Below are positions 1 to 6,832 of a DNA stretch of 7,068 nt, piece after piece (position 1 is the stretch's first letter; each line of letters begins with the position of its first letter). Source of the stretch: Desulfobacca acetoxidans. Its GTDB lineage: Bacteria > Desulfobacterota > Desulfobaccia > Desulfobaccales > 0-14-0-80-60-11. Below the pieces are notes generated by a model. It saw only the letters and a program-made list of their open reading frames with translations, did no database searches and was not told where the DNA came from. The position numbers and the translations under genes were made by a program. The DNA lies in the NCBI GenBank assembly GCA_020723225.1, contig DYJG01000128.1, positions 1-7,068 of the forward strand, written 5' to 3'.

Positions 1-40
1 TGACACCGAATAAAACCGCCCAAACTCGCATCTTTCTCAT
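1..40 (-). CDS. 5' end of a probable exported protein (signal-peptide start), truncated by the window edge
   Basis: Thirteen codons are visible, reading MRKMRVWAVLFGV before the edge. A short basic n-region (R2, K3, R5) is followed by a hydrophobic run, as at the beginning of a Sec signal peptide or membrane anchor. The start is supported by a GAGAGG Shine-Dalgarno at 48-53, seven bases before the ATG at 38-40. It is the first plausible start with a good ribosome binding site downstream of the minus-strand c-di-GMP riboswitch, so it is the best candidate for the regulated gene, although about 500 bases separate them. The mature protein is not in the window, so no function can be given. In related bacteria such riboswitches often precede exported proteins such as multiheme cytochromes, pilins or adhesins. 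A chance short open frame remains possible. Confidence 0.45.
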   Translation of the reverse strand, partial: MRKMRVWAVLFGV

Positions 41-540
41 ACTGCAACCTCTCTTTGTTGATTGATGGGTTTATCAAACCAGGGCCCTTAAAGAACCCTG
101 GCGCATGCCTTACAGTCGGACAGAAGGCAGGTGTCCCCCCTTTCTCTTTTGGTTAACGGACTCGATATTTCCCAGGATAAATTAACGGGCGCGATTGCCG
201 TATCTTTACGGCCGACTGGCGGAGGTAATCCTGGACTCCGGCGGGATAACGATCTTTCCCTCAAATTGCTGATTATACAAACTCTATACCCGGGCCATGC
301 GGGAACAATGATAGCATTGTTTATAAATTAATTAATAAAGAAAGTAAACATAATTATTAGCGAAATAGCCCCTGGTTTTTATTGTCAAAATAACCATCAA
401 GAGCCAAAATAGTAACATATATGTCAAATATGTCATCATTCAAAAGGGGGATCCCAGGTTCAGCAGCCGCAATTATTATCAATATTATATATGGATAACT
501 ATGCGATTATACAATGATACTCGGTGTGGACCGGGCTGCA
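41..540 (-). other. long gene-free leader with several hairpins between the riboswitch terminator and the next start codon
   Basis: I see no convincing protein gene on either strand in these 500 bases. The part at about 300-530 is strongly AT-rich and the part at 80-300 is of mixed composition. Several short inverted repeats are visible: GCCGTA/TACGGC at 197-212, AACAATG/CATTGTT at 304-321, CCAGGG/CCCTGG at 79-101 and GGTTT/AAACC at 68-80. The last two share bases 79-80, so they cannot both form. An H-type pseudoknot can be drawn at 106-136. If the riboswitch transcript reads through its terminator, this whole stretch becomes the leader of the gene at 1-40. A separate promoter inside it cannot be excluded. 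Confidence 0.5.
106..136 (-). other. possible H-type RNA pseudoknot in the leader
   Basis: Read on the minus strand, GGACA (136-132) pairs with TGTCC (122-118), and TGCCTT (129-124) pairs with AAGGCA (111-106). The two stems interleave. The loops are 2, 1 and 6 bases, which suits the usual geometry: a short loop across the deep groove of the 6-bp stem and a 6-base loop across the shallow groove of the 5-bp stem. It lies about 65 bases upstream of the start codon at 40. I do not recognise it as a known riboswitch class, and a chance fold is possible. Confidence 0.3.
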
Positions 541-570
541 AACAAGAAAGGCCCGAAAATTCTCGGGCCC
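541..570 (-). terminator. intrinsic terminator, expression platform of the c-di-GMP riboswitch
   Basis: On the minus strand GGCCCGA (569-563) pairs with TCGGGCC (556-550) around a 6-base loop and is followed by TTTCTTGTTT. It lies 24 bases downstream of the aptamer, the usual place for a transcription-control platform. The 3' arm of aptamer stem P3 contains CGGGCC (619-614), which is complementary to the terminator 5' arm GGCCCG (569-564). An antiterminator that competes with ligand-folded P3 is therefore possible. That would make ligand binding favour termination, an OFF switch; this direction is inferred, not shown. Confidence 0.75.
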
Positions 571-593
571 CAGAGGATGGAATACTTAAGCAT

Positions 594-685
594 TTCGGCA
601 ATCCCGCTACCAAGGCCCGCAGGCCGTAGGCCGGAGACTTTGCGTCCCACCCTTTCGGTGTAGTTTGCCCGTTCGCTGCCCGGAA
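594..685 (-). ncRNA. cyclic-di-GMP-I riboswitch aptamer (GEMM-I)
   Basis: The minus strand carries the conserved GEMM-I elements in the right order and spacing. These are GGGCAAAC (670-663), a short stem capped by a GAAA tetraloop (656-653), GGGACGCAAAGTC (648-636), CTCCGGCC (636-629), and GGTAGCGGGATTGCC (611-597), which closes the aptamer by pairing TGCC with GGCA (680-677). Aligned from memory with the Vibrio cholerae Vc2 aptamer, the ligand-contacting positions G20, A47 and C92 correspond to G668, A640 and C598. All are conserved, and G at position 20 argues for c-di-GMP rather than cGAMP, whose riboswitches in Geobacter carry A there. A terminator follows immediately, so control is probably transcriptional. 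The target gene lies leftward. Confidence 0.94.
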
Positions 686-708
686 TGATTCCTATCAATT
701 TAGTATGG

Positions 709-736
709 TTATCGGCACGGCCCTTTGATGGCTTTA
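709..736 (-). promoter_or_regulatory. sigma-28 (FliA)-like promoter for the riboswitch transcript
   Basis: Minus-strand GCCGATAA (716-709) matches all eight bases of the enterobacterial FliA -10 consensus. TAAAGCCA (736-729) matches TAAAG of the -35 element. The spacer is 12 bases rather than the usual 11. Transcription would begin near 701-704, about 17-20 bases before the aptamer, as expected for a riboswitch leader. The match is to the enterobacterial consensus; the sigma-28 preference of this organism is assumed to be similar. Confidence 0.5.
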
Positions 737-786
737 ATTTGAGTAACTCCAGGAAAAACCCACAACGCCTTTTTCCCGCCAATGGC

Positions 787-815
787 TGGACAGCCGCCTG
801 TAAAAAATATAAAAT
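787..815 (+). promoter_or_regulatory. sigma-70-type promoter for lepA
   Basis: TGGACA (787-792) and TAAAAT (810-815) each match the consensus at five of six positions and are separated by the optimal 17 bases. Transcription would start near 822 and give a lepA leader of about 135 bases. No other candidate upstream of lepA fits as well. It lies back-to-back with the minus-strand riboswitch promoter. Confidence 0.5.
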
Positions 816-858
816 ATTTCAAGGAAATACCTATCCTTTTTAATTTATAAAAATGTAA

Positions 859-886
859 GGGGTTGGGGGATGGGGTTTGGGGATGG
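859..886 (+). repeat. G-rich heptad array with a G-quadruplex motif in the lepA leader
   Basis: Four G runs of 4-5 bases (859-862, 865-869, 872-875, 879-882) are separated by TT, AT and TTT, a textbook pattern for a stable parallel G-quadruplex. The sequence also has a period of seven (GGGGTTG, GGGGATG, GGGTTTG, GGGATGG), like the arrays downstream of lepA. It lies on the sense strand 76 bases before the lepA ATG, so the fold could form in the mRNA. Confidence 0.7.
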
Positions 887-894
887 TCTAAGGT

Positions 895-915
895 GCACAG
901 GCGAGACGCCTGTGC
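895..915. repeat. REP-like short hairpin
   Basis: GCACAGGCG (895-903) and CGCCTGTGC (907-915) form a perfect 9-bp stem with a 3-base loop. Its sequence resembles short palindromic repeats that recur between genes in many environmental bacterial genomes. Only one copy is in this window, so its dispersed nature is inferred. It lies in the lepA leader, about 40 bases before the start codon. Confidence 0.55.
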
Positions 916-957
916 CACGGGCACCCGGCTCCTTCCCCAGGAATTTACCCACAAAAT

Positions 958-2754
958 ATGCCACTCATACGCAACTTCAGCATCATCGCCCATATCGACC
1001 ACGGCAAGTCCACCTTGGCGGACCGCCTCATCCAGTGGACCGGCATGGTGGGGGAGCGCCAGTTCCGGGACCAGTTGCTCGACACCATGGACATCGAGCG
1101 GGAGCGGGGCATCACCATCAAGAGCAACACCATCACCCTGCCTTATACCGGGGATGACGGCGAGGAATATGAGCTCAACCTCATCGACACTCCCGGGCAC
1201 GTGGATTTCTCCTACGAGGTCTCCCGGGCCCTGGCCTCCTGCGAAGGCGTGCTGCTGCTGGTGGACGCTAGCCAGGGGGTGGAGGCCCAGACCGTGGCCA
1301 ACCTTTATCTCGCCATGGAGCATGACCTCACCATCATCCCGGTGATCAACAAGATCGATCTCCCCCAGGCGGACGTGGACGGGGTCAAGGGCCAGATCGA
1401 GAAGGAACTGGGACTGGACCCGGACCAGGCCCTTTTATGCTCCGCCAAGGAGGGGATCGGCGTGGACGAGGTCCTGGAGGCTATCGCCCAACGCATCCCC
1501 CCGCCCACAGGCCGCGTGGAGCAGCCGCTCTCCGCCCTGATCTTCGACGCCCAGTATGACTCCTTTCGGGGAGCTATCATCTCCTGCCGGGTCTTCGACG
1601 GGGAAGTGAAACCGGGTGATATGATCCGCTTTATGTCCAACAATGCCGCGTATAAGGTGGAGGAAGTGGGCTTCTTCCGCTTGCAGCGGGAGGTGCGGAA
1701 AAAGCTGAGCGCGGGTCAGGTGGGCTACATCATCGCGGGTATTAAAACCGTGAGCGACACCCGCATCGGCGACACCATCACCTTGGATGAGCGCCCCGCA
1801 GCCCAACCGCTCCCCGGTTTCAAGGAAGTAAAGCCCGTGGTCTTCGCCTCCATCTACCCGGTATCCGCGGACGACTACCAGGCTCTGGCCGAGGCTTTGG
1901 AAAAATACAAGCTGAACGACGCGGCCCTGGTTTACCAGAAGGACTCTTCCGCGGCCCTGGGCCAGGGCTTCCGCTGCGGTTTCCTGGGACTGCTGCACCT
2001 GGAGATCGTCACCGAGAGATTAGAGCGGGAGTTCGGGCAGAGCATCATCACCACCGTGCCGGGCGTGCAGTACCGCTTCACCTTGGCGGACGGCCAGACC
2101 ATCACCGTGGACAACCCCATGCACTATCCGGACCCCACCCGCATTAAGGGCAGTGAGGAGCCTTACATCCGGGCTGCGATCCTGGTGCCGGAGCGGTATC
2201 TCGGCGCGGTCCTGAAAATGTGCATGGAGCGCCGGGGGGTCAATTCCCGCTTCAGCTACCCCACGCCGGGGCGGGTGGAAGTCACCTTCGAGATTCCCCT
2301 GGCAGAGGTGATCATCGACTTCTACGACCGCCTCAAAACCATCACCCAGGGCTACGGCTCCTTTGACTACGAACTCCTGGACTACCGGCCGAGCGACCTG
2401 GTGAAGCTGGACATCCTGGTGAACGGCGAAAAACTGGATGCGCTGTCCATGATCGTCTACCGCACCCGGGCCCGGGATTGGGGGGTGCGCGTCTGCGAGC
2501 GCCTGAAAGACGAGATCCCCCGGCAGATGTTCAAGATCGCCATCCAGGGGGCCATCGGCGGCCAGATCATCTCTAGGTCCACCATCAACGCCTTCAGAAA
2601 AGACGTCACCGCCAAGTGCTACGGCGGCGACATCACCCGGAAACGCAAATTGCTGGAAAAGCAGAAGGCCGGCAAAAAGCGCATGAAAATGGTGGGCTCC
2701 GTGGAGATCCCCCAAAGCGCGTTCGTGGCGGTCTTGAAGACGGAGAATGAGTAA
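958..2754 (+). CDS. lepA: elongation factor 4 (LepA), ribosome-associated translational GTPase
   Basis: EF4 is a GTPase that binds ribosomes, promotes back-translocation of stalled complexes and affects initiation and ribosome assembly. The 598 residues match the usual LepA length, and the protein is recognisable along its whole length. The G domain has the P-loop AHIDHGKST (11-19), switch I ERGIT (49-53), DTPGH (77-81) with the catalytic histidine at 81, NKID (131-134) and SAK (162-164). Domain II and the EF-G-like domains follow, with GFRCGFLGLLH near the middle. The LepA-specific C-terminus includes AKCYGGDITRKRKLLEKQK and KKRMKMVGSVEIPQ. The ATG at 958 gives the conserved start (MPLIRNFSIIAHIDHGKST). 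No close Shine-Dalgarno is seen; AGGA at 939-942 is 15 bases away. A lepA-hemW neighbourhood is also known in Bacillota. Confidence 0.98.
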   Translation: MPLIRNFSIIAHIDHGKSTLADRLIQWTGMVGERQFRDQLLDTMDIERERGITIKSNTITLPYTGDDGEEYELNLIDTPGHVDFSYEVSRALASCEGVLLLVDASQGVEAQTVANLYLAMEHDLTIIPVINKIDLPQADVDGVKGQIEKELGLDPDQALLCSAKEGIGVDEVLEAIAQRIPPPTGRVEQPLSALIFDAQYDSFRGAIISCRVFDGEVKPGDMIRFMSNNAAYKVEEVGFFRLQREVRKKLSAGQVGYIIAGIKTVSDTRIGDTITLDERPAAQPLPGFKEVKPVVFASIYPVSADDYQALAEALEKYKLNDAALVYQKDSSAALGQGFRCGFLGLLHLEIVTERLEREFGQSIITTVPGVQYRFTLADGQTITVDNPMHYPDPTRIKGSEEPYIRAAILVPERYLGAVLKMCMERRGVNSRFSYPTPGRVEVTFEIPLAEVIIDFYDRLKTITQGYGSFDYELLDYRPSDLVKLDILVNGEKLDALSMIVYRTRARDWGVRVCERLKDEIPRQMFKIAIQGAIGGQIISRSTINAFRKDVTAKCYGGDITRKRKLLEKQKAGKKRMKMVGSVEIPQSAFVAVLKTENE

Positions 2755-2758
2755 AAGC

Positions 2759-2848
2759 AGGGGTCAGGGGTCATGGGTCAGGGGCCAAGGGCCAGGGGCC
2801 AGGGGTCAGAAAAGCAGGGACCAGGGGTCTAGGTGGGGTCAGGGGTCA
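2759..2848 (+). repeat. heptanucleotide array AGGGG(T/C)C, G-rich on the plus strand
   Basis: About ten imperfect copies of AGGGGTC or AGGGGCC run head to tail, starting four bases after the lepA stop and interrupted near 2808-2815 and 2829-2834. Runs of 3-4 G separated mostly by TCA or CCA make this a strong G-quadruplex candidate on the sense strand. Bases 2793-2809 are the exact reverse complement of 3455-3471 at the start of hemW. Heptamer tandem repeats of comparable form (STRR) are known from cyanobacteria. Confidence 0.9.
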
Positions 2849-2910
2849 GAAACTCGGTTGTTCTGTAAATATGATATGGGAAGGGAGAGGTAATTTGGAG
2901 GGAAATTAAA

Positions 2911-3429
2911 ATGATTTCGGGCAGGAAAAACCAGCTTACGAAACAAATTGGCGAGTATCTTGTTGCAGCAGAATTATGCCGTAGGGGGTTGATCGCAACG
3001 ACATTTACAGGAAATGTGCCAGACTTTGATATAATAGCAACCAATGAAAGCTTTGATACCATTCCAATTCAGATCAAAACGATTCGTGGTGGGAGCTGGC
3101 AGTTAGACGCTAGTAAATTTATAAAGATCGGTATTGATATTAATACTAAAATTCAGAGAGTTATCGATAAAGAAAACCTTCCCTTTCCTGAGTTGATATG
3201 TGTCTTTGTCCGCCTTATTAACCAGGGCGATGATGAGTTCTATATATTTTATTTAATAGATTTGCAACAAATAATATTTGAACATTATAATCAAAATCTG
3301 ACCCGACAAAATAGAATGCGCCCCAAAAATCCTAATTCAACTCATATTGCTATAAATGTGGATAAGCTGGAAGTTTTCAAAAATAATTGGAAGTTAATTT
3401 TAGAACAGAAAACAAAAATTGAAGTGTAA
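2911..3429 (+). CDS. uncharacterised 172-residue protein with a PD-(D/E)xK nuclease-like pattern
   Basis: I do not recognise a named family. The N-terminal half has the layout of a small PD-(D/E)xK-fold domain: an acidic residue in the first helix (GEYLVAAELCRRG, E15), PDFDIIAT with D38 and D40, then a strand IPIQIKT with Q54-x-K56. The QxK variant is known in Mrr-like nucleases, and related domains occur in DUF4365-like and intron-associated proteins. The C-terminal half (about 95-172) has a hydrophobic strand ELICVFVRL and no clear motif. There is no signal peptide or membrane segment. A strong Shine-Dalgarno, GGAGGG at 2897-2902, lies eight bases before the ATG. Base composition is clearly more AT-rich than in the flanking genes, and inverted heptad arrays bracket it, so recent acquisition is likely. 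Its stop is 12 bases before hemW, in the same frame. Nuclease activity is inferred from pattern only. Confidence 0.75.
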   Translation: MISGRKNQLTKQIGEYLVAAELCRRGLIATTFTGNVPDFDIIATNESFDTIPIQIKTIRGGSWQLDASKFIKIGIDINTKIQRVIDKENLPFPELICVFVRLINQGDDEFYIFYLIDLQQIIFEHYNQNLTRQNRMRPKNPNSTHIAINVDKLEVFKNNWKLILEQKTKIEV

Positions 3430-3441
3430 AAATATTGTCTT

Positions 3442-4734
<1,293 letters not shown>

Positions 4735-4769
4735 CCCCTGACCTCTGGCCCCTGATAAAGGCGCAACGC

Positions 4770-5678
4770 ATGATTCAAGCCAAGGAAGGCCGCATCTCCA
4801 CCGTCGCCGTCTCCACGGCCCTGGGGACCTCCGGCCGGGGCATCTTCCCCTATACTCTGCTGCCCGGCTACCGGCGGCTGCTCCGGGCGGTCAGGGAGAC
4901 GGGGGCCGCGGTCTTCGCCAAATCCGCCACCAGGTCCAAAAGAAAAGGAAACTTTATCGCCTGGAATCCCCTTACCTGGAAGTATATCCGCCGGCTTCCC
5001 GGCGGCGGCATGCTTAACGCCTACGGCCTCACCAATCCCGGGGCCGAGGCCTGCGCTAGGGAAATTAAGGCGGCGGTGGAGCAGGGCTTTAAGGTCATCC
5101 CCAATCTCTATCCGGAGTTTGTCAAAGGCACGGAACTGGCGACCCTGGACATCGTGGAGGCCGTGGAGATTTATCGGCAGACCCTGGGGACGGACTTTTG
5201 GGCACTGGAACTCAACTATTCCTGCCCCAATTCCCAGGAGGCCATCCGGGAAAACGTGGCCCAGGGGCTCAAGTGCAGCCAGGCCGTGCGGGCTAAATAC
5301 CCCGCCCTCTTTTTAATCGCCAAGATCAGTATCTGCCACCCCTACGAGTTTGCCCAGGAATTGGCAAAGCTGGGCATCAACGCCCTCCATGCCGTCAACA
5401 CCATCCCCTACGAGATCATTTACCCCCAGGGACCCTCCCCCCTGTGGCGGGTGGGGGGCGGAGGCGTCTCCGGCGGGCCGGCCCTGGCTGCGGCCCTGAG
5501 CTATAACACCAAGTTGCGGAAAAAGGTGGGGCTGCCTTTAATCATGGGCTGCGGCGTTAAAAACCGGGAGGACGTGCAGAGATACCTGGACGTGGGCGCG
5601 GACGCCGTGAGCTTCTGCACCCTGGCCCTGCGGAACCCCGGGGAGGCGGCGGAAACTGTTGGCATATTCAATAGTTAA
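4770..5678 (+). CDS. dihydroorotate dehydrogenase (PyrD)-family FMN protein
   Basis: The 302 residues form a class-1-like dihydroorotate dehydrogenase barrel. FAKSATRSKRKGN carries a lysine (K51) at the FMN/substrate position. MLNAYGLTNPG (81-91) corresponds to the substrate asparagine loop, ELNYSCPNS (147-155) holds the probable catalytic Cys152, and AKIS has K185. AVNT supplies N210, and GGGVSGGPA (230-238) is the FMN loop. In the phosphate-binding region IMGCGV (258-263) and SFCT (281-284) have cysteines where class-1 enzymes usually show glycine- or valine-rich sequence. The family oxidises dihydroorotate to orotate in pyrimidine synthesis, but related members act on other substrates. No pyrK or other pyr gene is in the window, so the substrate is open. 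TAAAGG (4756-4761) lies eight bases before the ATG. The gene follows hemW after 35 bases and may be cotranscribed. Confidence 0.82.
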   Translation: MIQAKEGRISTVAVSTALGTSGRGIFPYTLLPGYRRLLRAVRETGAAVFAKSATRSKRKGNFIAWNPLTWKYIRRLPGGGMLNAYGLTNPGAEACAREIKAAVEQGFKVIPNLYPEFVKGTELATLDIVEAVEIYRQTLGTDFWALELNYSCPNSQEAIRENVAQGLKCSQAVRAKYPALFLIAKISICHPYEFAQELAKLGINALHAVNTIPYEIIYPQGPSPLWRVGGGGVSGGPALAAALSYNTKLRKKVGLPLIMGCGVKNREDVQRYLDVGADAVSFCTLALRNPGEAAETVGIFNS

Positions 5679-5702
5679 CCTGATATTTTTAAGATAGGTC
5701 TC

Positions 5703-5738
5703 ACGCAAAGACGCCAAGGCGCAAAGCAAGACGCAAAA
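5703..5738 (+). repeat. short direct repeat of ACGCAAAG-type octamers
   Basis: ACGCAAAG, ACGCCAAG, GCGCAAAG and ACGCAAAA occur nearly head to tail, with CAAG before the last unit. Similar strings are scattered between genes in many bacterial genomes. It fills much of the 100-base gap between the dehydrogenase-like gene and the next gene, and no terminator is evident there. Confidence 0.65.
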
Positions 5739-5763
5739 ATATCCTGAGTGGATTACCCTTCCG

Positions 5764-5770
5764 TAAGGAG
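5764..5770 (+). promoter_or_regulatory. strong ribosome binding site that decides a TTG start
   Basis: TAAGGAG lies eight bases before the TTG at 5779-5781. No ATG or GTG in the same frame lies between this site and the conserved glycine-rich strand, so TTG initiation is well supported. Confidence 0.85.
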
Positions 5771-5778
5771 TTCATCTG

Positions 5779-6240
5779 TTGGGAAGCCCTAGATATATAG
5801 CGGTCATAGGCGGGGGCGACGCGGCCCCCGACATTCTGAAGGCGGCCCGGGAAGTGGGCCGGGAGGTGGCTAAGCGGGGTGCGGTGCTGCTCTGCGGGGG
5901 GTTAAGCGGGGTGATGGCCGCCGCGGCCCAAGGCGCCAGGGAAGCGGGCGGGGTAAGCATCGGCATCCTCCCCGATGCCGACCGCAGCCGGGCCAATCCT
6001 TATCTCACCTACTCCATCCCCACCAATCTGGGCCACGCCCGGAACGTCCTCATCGCCCACGCCGCGGATGCGCTCATCGCCATCGACGGCGCGCACGGCA
6101 CCATCTCCGAGGCGGCTATAGGATTAAAGCTGGGGAAGCCGGTGATCGGGTTGCACGTTGGCTGGGAGATGCCGGGGTTGAAGAAGGCACGGAGTGCGCA
6201 GGAAGCGGTGGCTACGGCGTTACAGGCTTTTGGGGCTTAA
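5779..6240 (+). CDS. SLOG-superfamily nucleotide-binding protein (TIGR00725 / molybdenum cofactor carrier-like)
   Basis: The 153-residue single-domain Rossmann-like protein begins RYIAVIGGGD (5-14). It continues with VLLCGGLSGVMAAAAQGA (36-53), GHARN (85-89) and IDGAHGTISEAAIGLKLGKPVIGL (102-125). This is the layout of the TIGR00725 group, related to the LOG cytokinin-activating enzymes often mislabelled lysine decarboxylases and to molybdenum cofactor carrier proteins. The PGGxGTxxE catalytic motif of LOG enzymes is replaced here by DGAHGTISE, so phosphoribohydrolase activity should not be assumed. The role of the family is unclear. The protein has no signal peptide and is probably cytosolic. 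It starts with TTG behind a strong Shine-Dalgarno. It is convergent with the helix-turn-helix gene on the other strand, with a large inverted repeat between the two stop codons. Confidence 0.85.
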   Translation: MGSPRYIAVIGGGDAAPDILKAAREVGREVAKRGAVLLCGGLSGVMAAAAQGAREAGGVSIGILPDADRSRANPYLTYSIPTNLGHARNVLIAHAADALIAIDGAHGTISEAAIGLKLGKPVIGLHVGWEMPGLKKARSAQEAVATALQAFGA

Positions 6241-6266
6241 TTCCAATTCGTAACCGAAAGGTTTTC

Positions 6267-6329
6267 CGTAGGGGCGAACCTTGTGTTCGCCCTGAACGTT
6301 GCTGGGCGAACACAAGGTTCGCCCCTACG
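6267..6329. repeat. 26-bp perfect inverted repeat between convergent genes, probable bidirectional terminator
   Basis: The arm at 6267-6292 is the exact reverse complement of 6304-6329, with an 11-base loop. The core GTAGGGGCGAACC resembles palindromic repeats common between genes in environmental bacterial genomes. It lies 27 bases after one stop codon and 79 bases beyond the other, between two convergent genes. The T-rich stretch after it on the plus strand is weak, so termination would rest mainly on the very stable hairpin. Confidence 0.85.
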
Positions 6330-6408
6330 TTTGATGCCTTTTTGACTGTAATTAAACATGAGAATTTTGACGAATGCAGAGGCTAAGCCTCCCCAGGCCG
6401 CCCCATGG

Positions 6409-6756
6409 CTAAAGAAACACTCTATAATCGATGTCCAAAGCCTTGGCCAGCTTTTTGGCCATTTCCTTGCCGATGGGACGCTTGCCTCGCTCCATTTCGG
6501 AAAGGTGACGCTGGGGCACCCCTATGCGCCCGGCCAATTCCCGCTGTGTAAGCCCTTCCTTGCCTCGGGCCCCGGCCAGGGCCGCGCCGGGCAAAGTCTT
6601 CTCATTATATTCGGGAAACGCCAGCCGCCAGGGGAGCGCCTCTCCCAGGTTGACGAAACATAGTGGTTCCAAAGCCTTAATCGCTTCGTCCTTTTTTACC
6701 GAGGGCCCCACAAACTTCAGTTCCACGGTTTCTTTATCAATAAGGGGCTCTTTCAT
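6409..6756 (-). CDS. XRE-family helix-turn-helix protein, antitoxin-like
   Basis: The C-terminal half is a Cro/C1-type helix-turn-helix: GLTQRELAGRIGVPQRHLSEMERG, then KRPIGKEMAKKLAKALDIDYRVFL at the very end. The N-terminal part (about 55 residues) is a small domain, ELKFVGPSVKKDEAIKALEP..., which I do not recognise. Proteins of this size and shape, ending in DYRVFL, are often annotated as antitoxins of type II toxin-antitoxin pairs; here no toxin gene is seen on either side. The start at 6756 is preferred because AGGA lies just upstream (6764-6761). An ATG at 6768 would add four residues but has no ribosome binding site and starts only seven bases after the T-tract of the preceding terminator. 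DNA binding, probably autoregulatory, is inferred. Confidence 0.8.
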   Translation of the reverse strand: MKEPLIDKETVELKFVGPSVKKDEAIKALEPLCFVNLGEALPWRLAFPEYNEKTLPGAALAGARGKEGLTQRELAGRIGVPQRHLSEMERGKRPIGKEMAKKLAKALDIDYRVFL

Positions 6757-6774
6757 GGGTTCCTGCATTACAGC

Positions 6775-6801
6775 AAAAAGGGGCGGATTAATACCCGCCC
6801 C
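6775..6801 (-). terminator. intrinsic terminator downstream of the AcsE-like gene
   Basis: Read on the minus strand, GGGGCGG (6801-6795) pairs with CCGCCCC (6786-6780) around an 8-base loop and is followed by TTTTT (6779-6775). It starts about 30 bases after the stop codon of the gene at the right edge and should separate that gene from the helix-turn-helix gene. On the plus strand a T-run (6806-6810) also follows the stem after four bases, so weak activity in the other direction is possible. Confidence 0.8.
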
Positions 6802-6832
6802 TCCGTTTTTATGGCTAAAAGATGATGCTTCT

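Noticed and set aside
131..331. 66-residue plus-strand open frame
   Set aside because: No Shine-Dalgarno, no recognisable motif, and it lies opposite the structured leader of the minus-strand transcript.
332..439. 35-residue minus-strand frame with a hydrophobic segment, a possible small membrane protein
   Set aside because: There is no ribosome binding site, and AT-rich DNA readily yields hydrophobic codons by chance.
41..540. Riboswitch-controlled group I intron, as known after c-di-GMP-II aptamers in Clostridioides
   Set aside because: I could not find the conserved P, Q, R and S core elements; only a weak AAGATA-like match is present.
507..782. 91-residue minus-strand open frame
   Set aside because: It runs through the c-di-GMP aptamer and its terminator, which fully explain the conservation-like features here.
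709..1323. 204-residue minus-strand frame opposite lepA and its leader
   Set aside because: It is a shadow of lepA codon structure with no motif, and it crosses the promoters and G-rich array.
5779..6240. Lysine decarboxylase or LOG cytokinin-activating enzyme
   Set aside because: The PGGxGTxxE motif is not present; DGAHGTISE fits the TIGR00725-type group instead.
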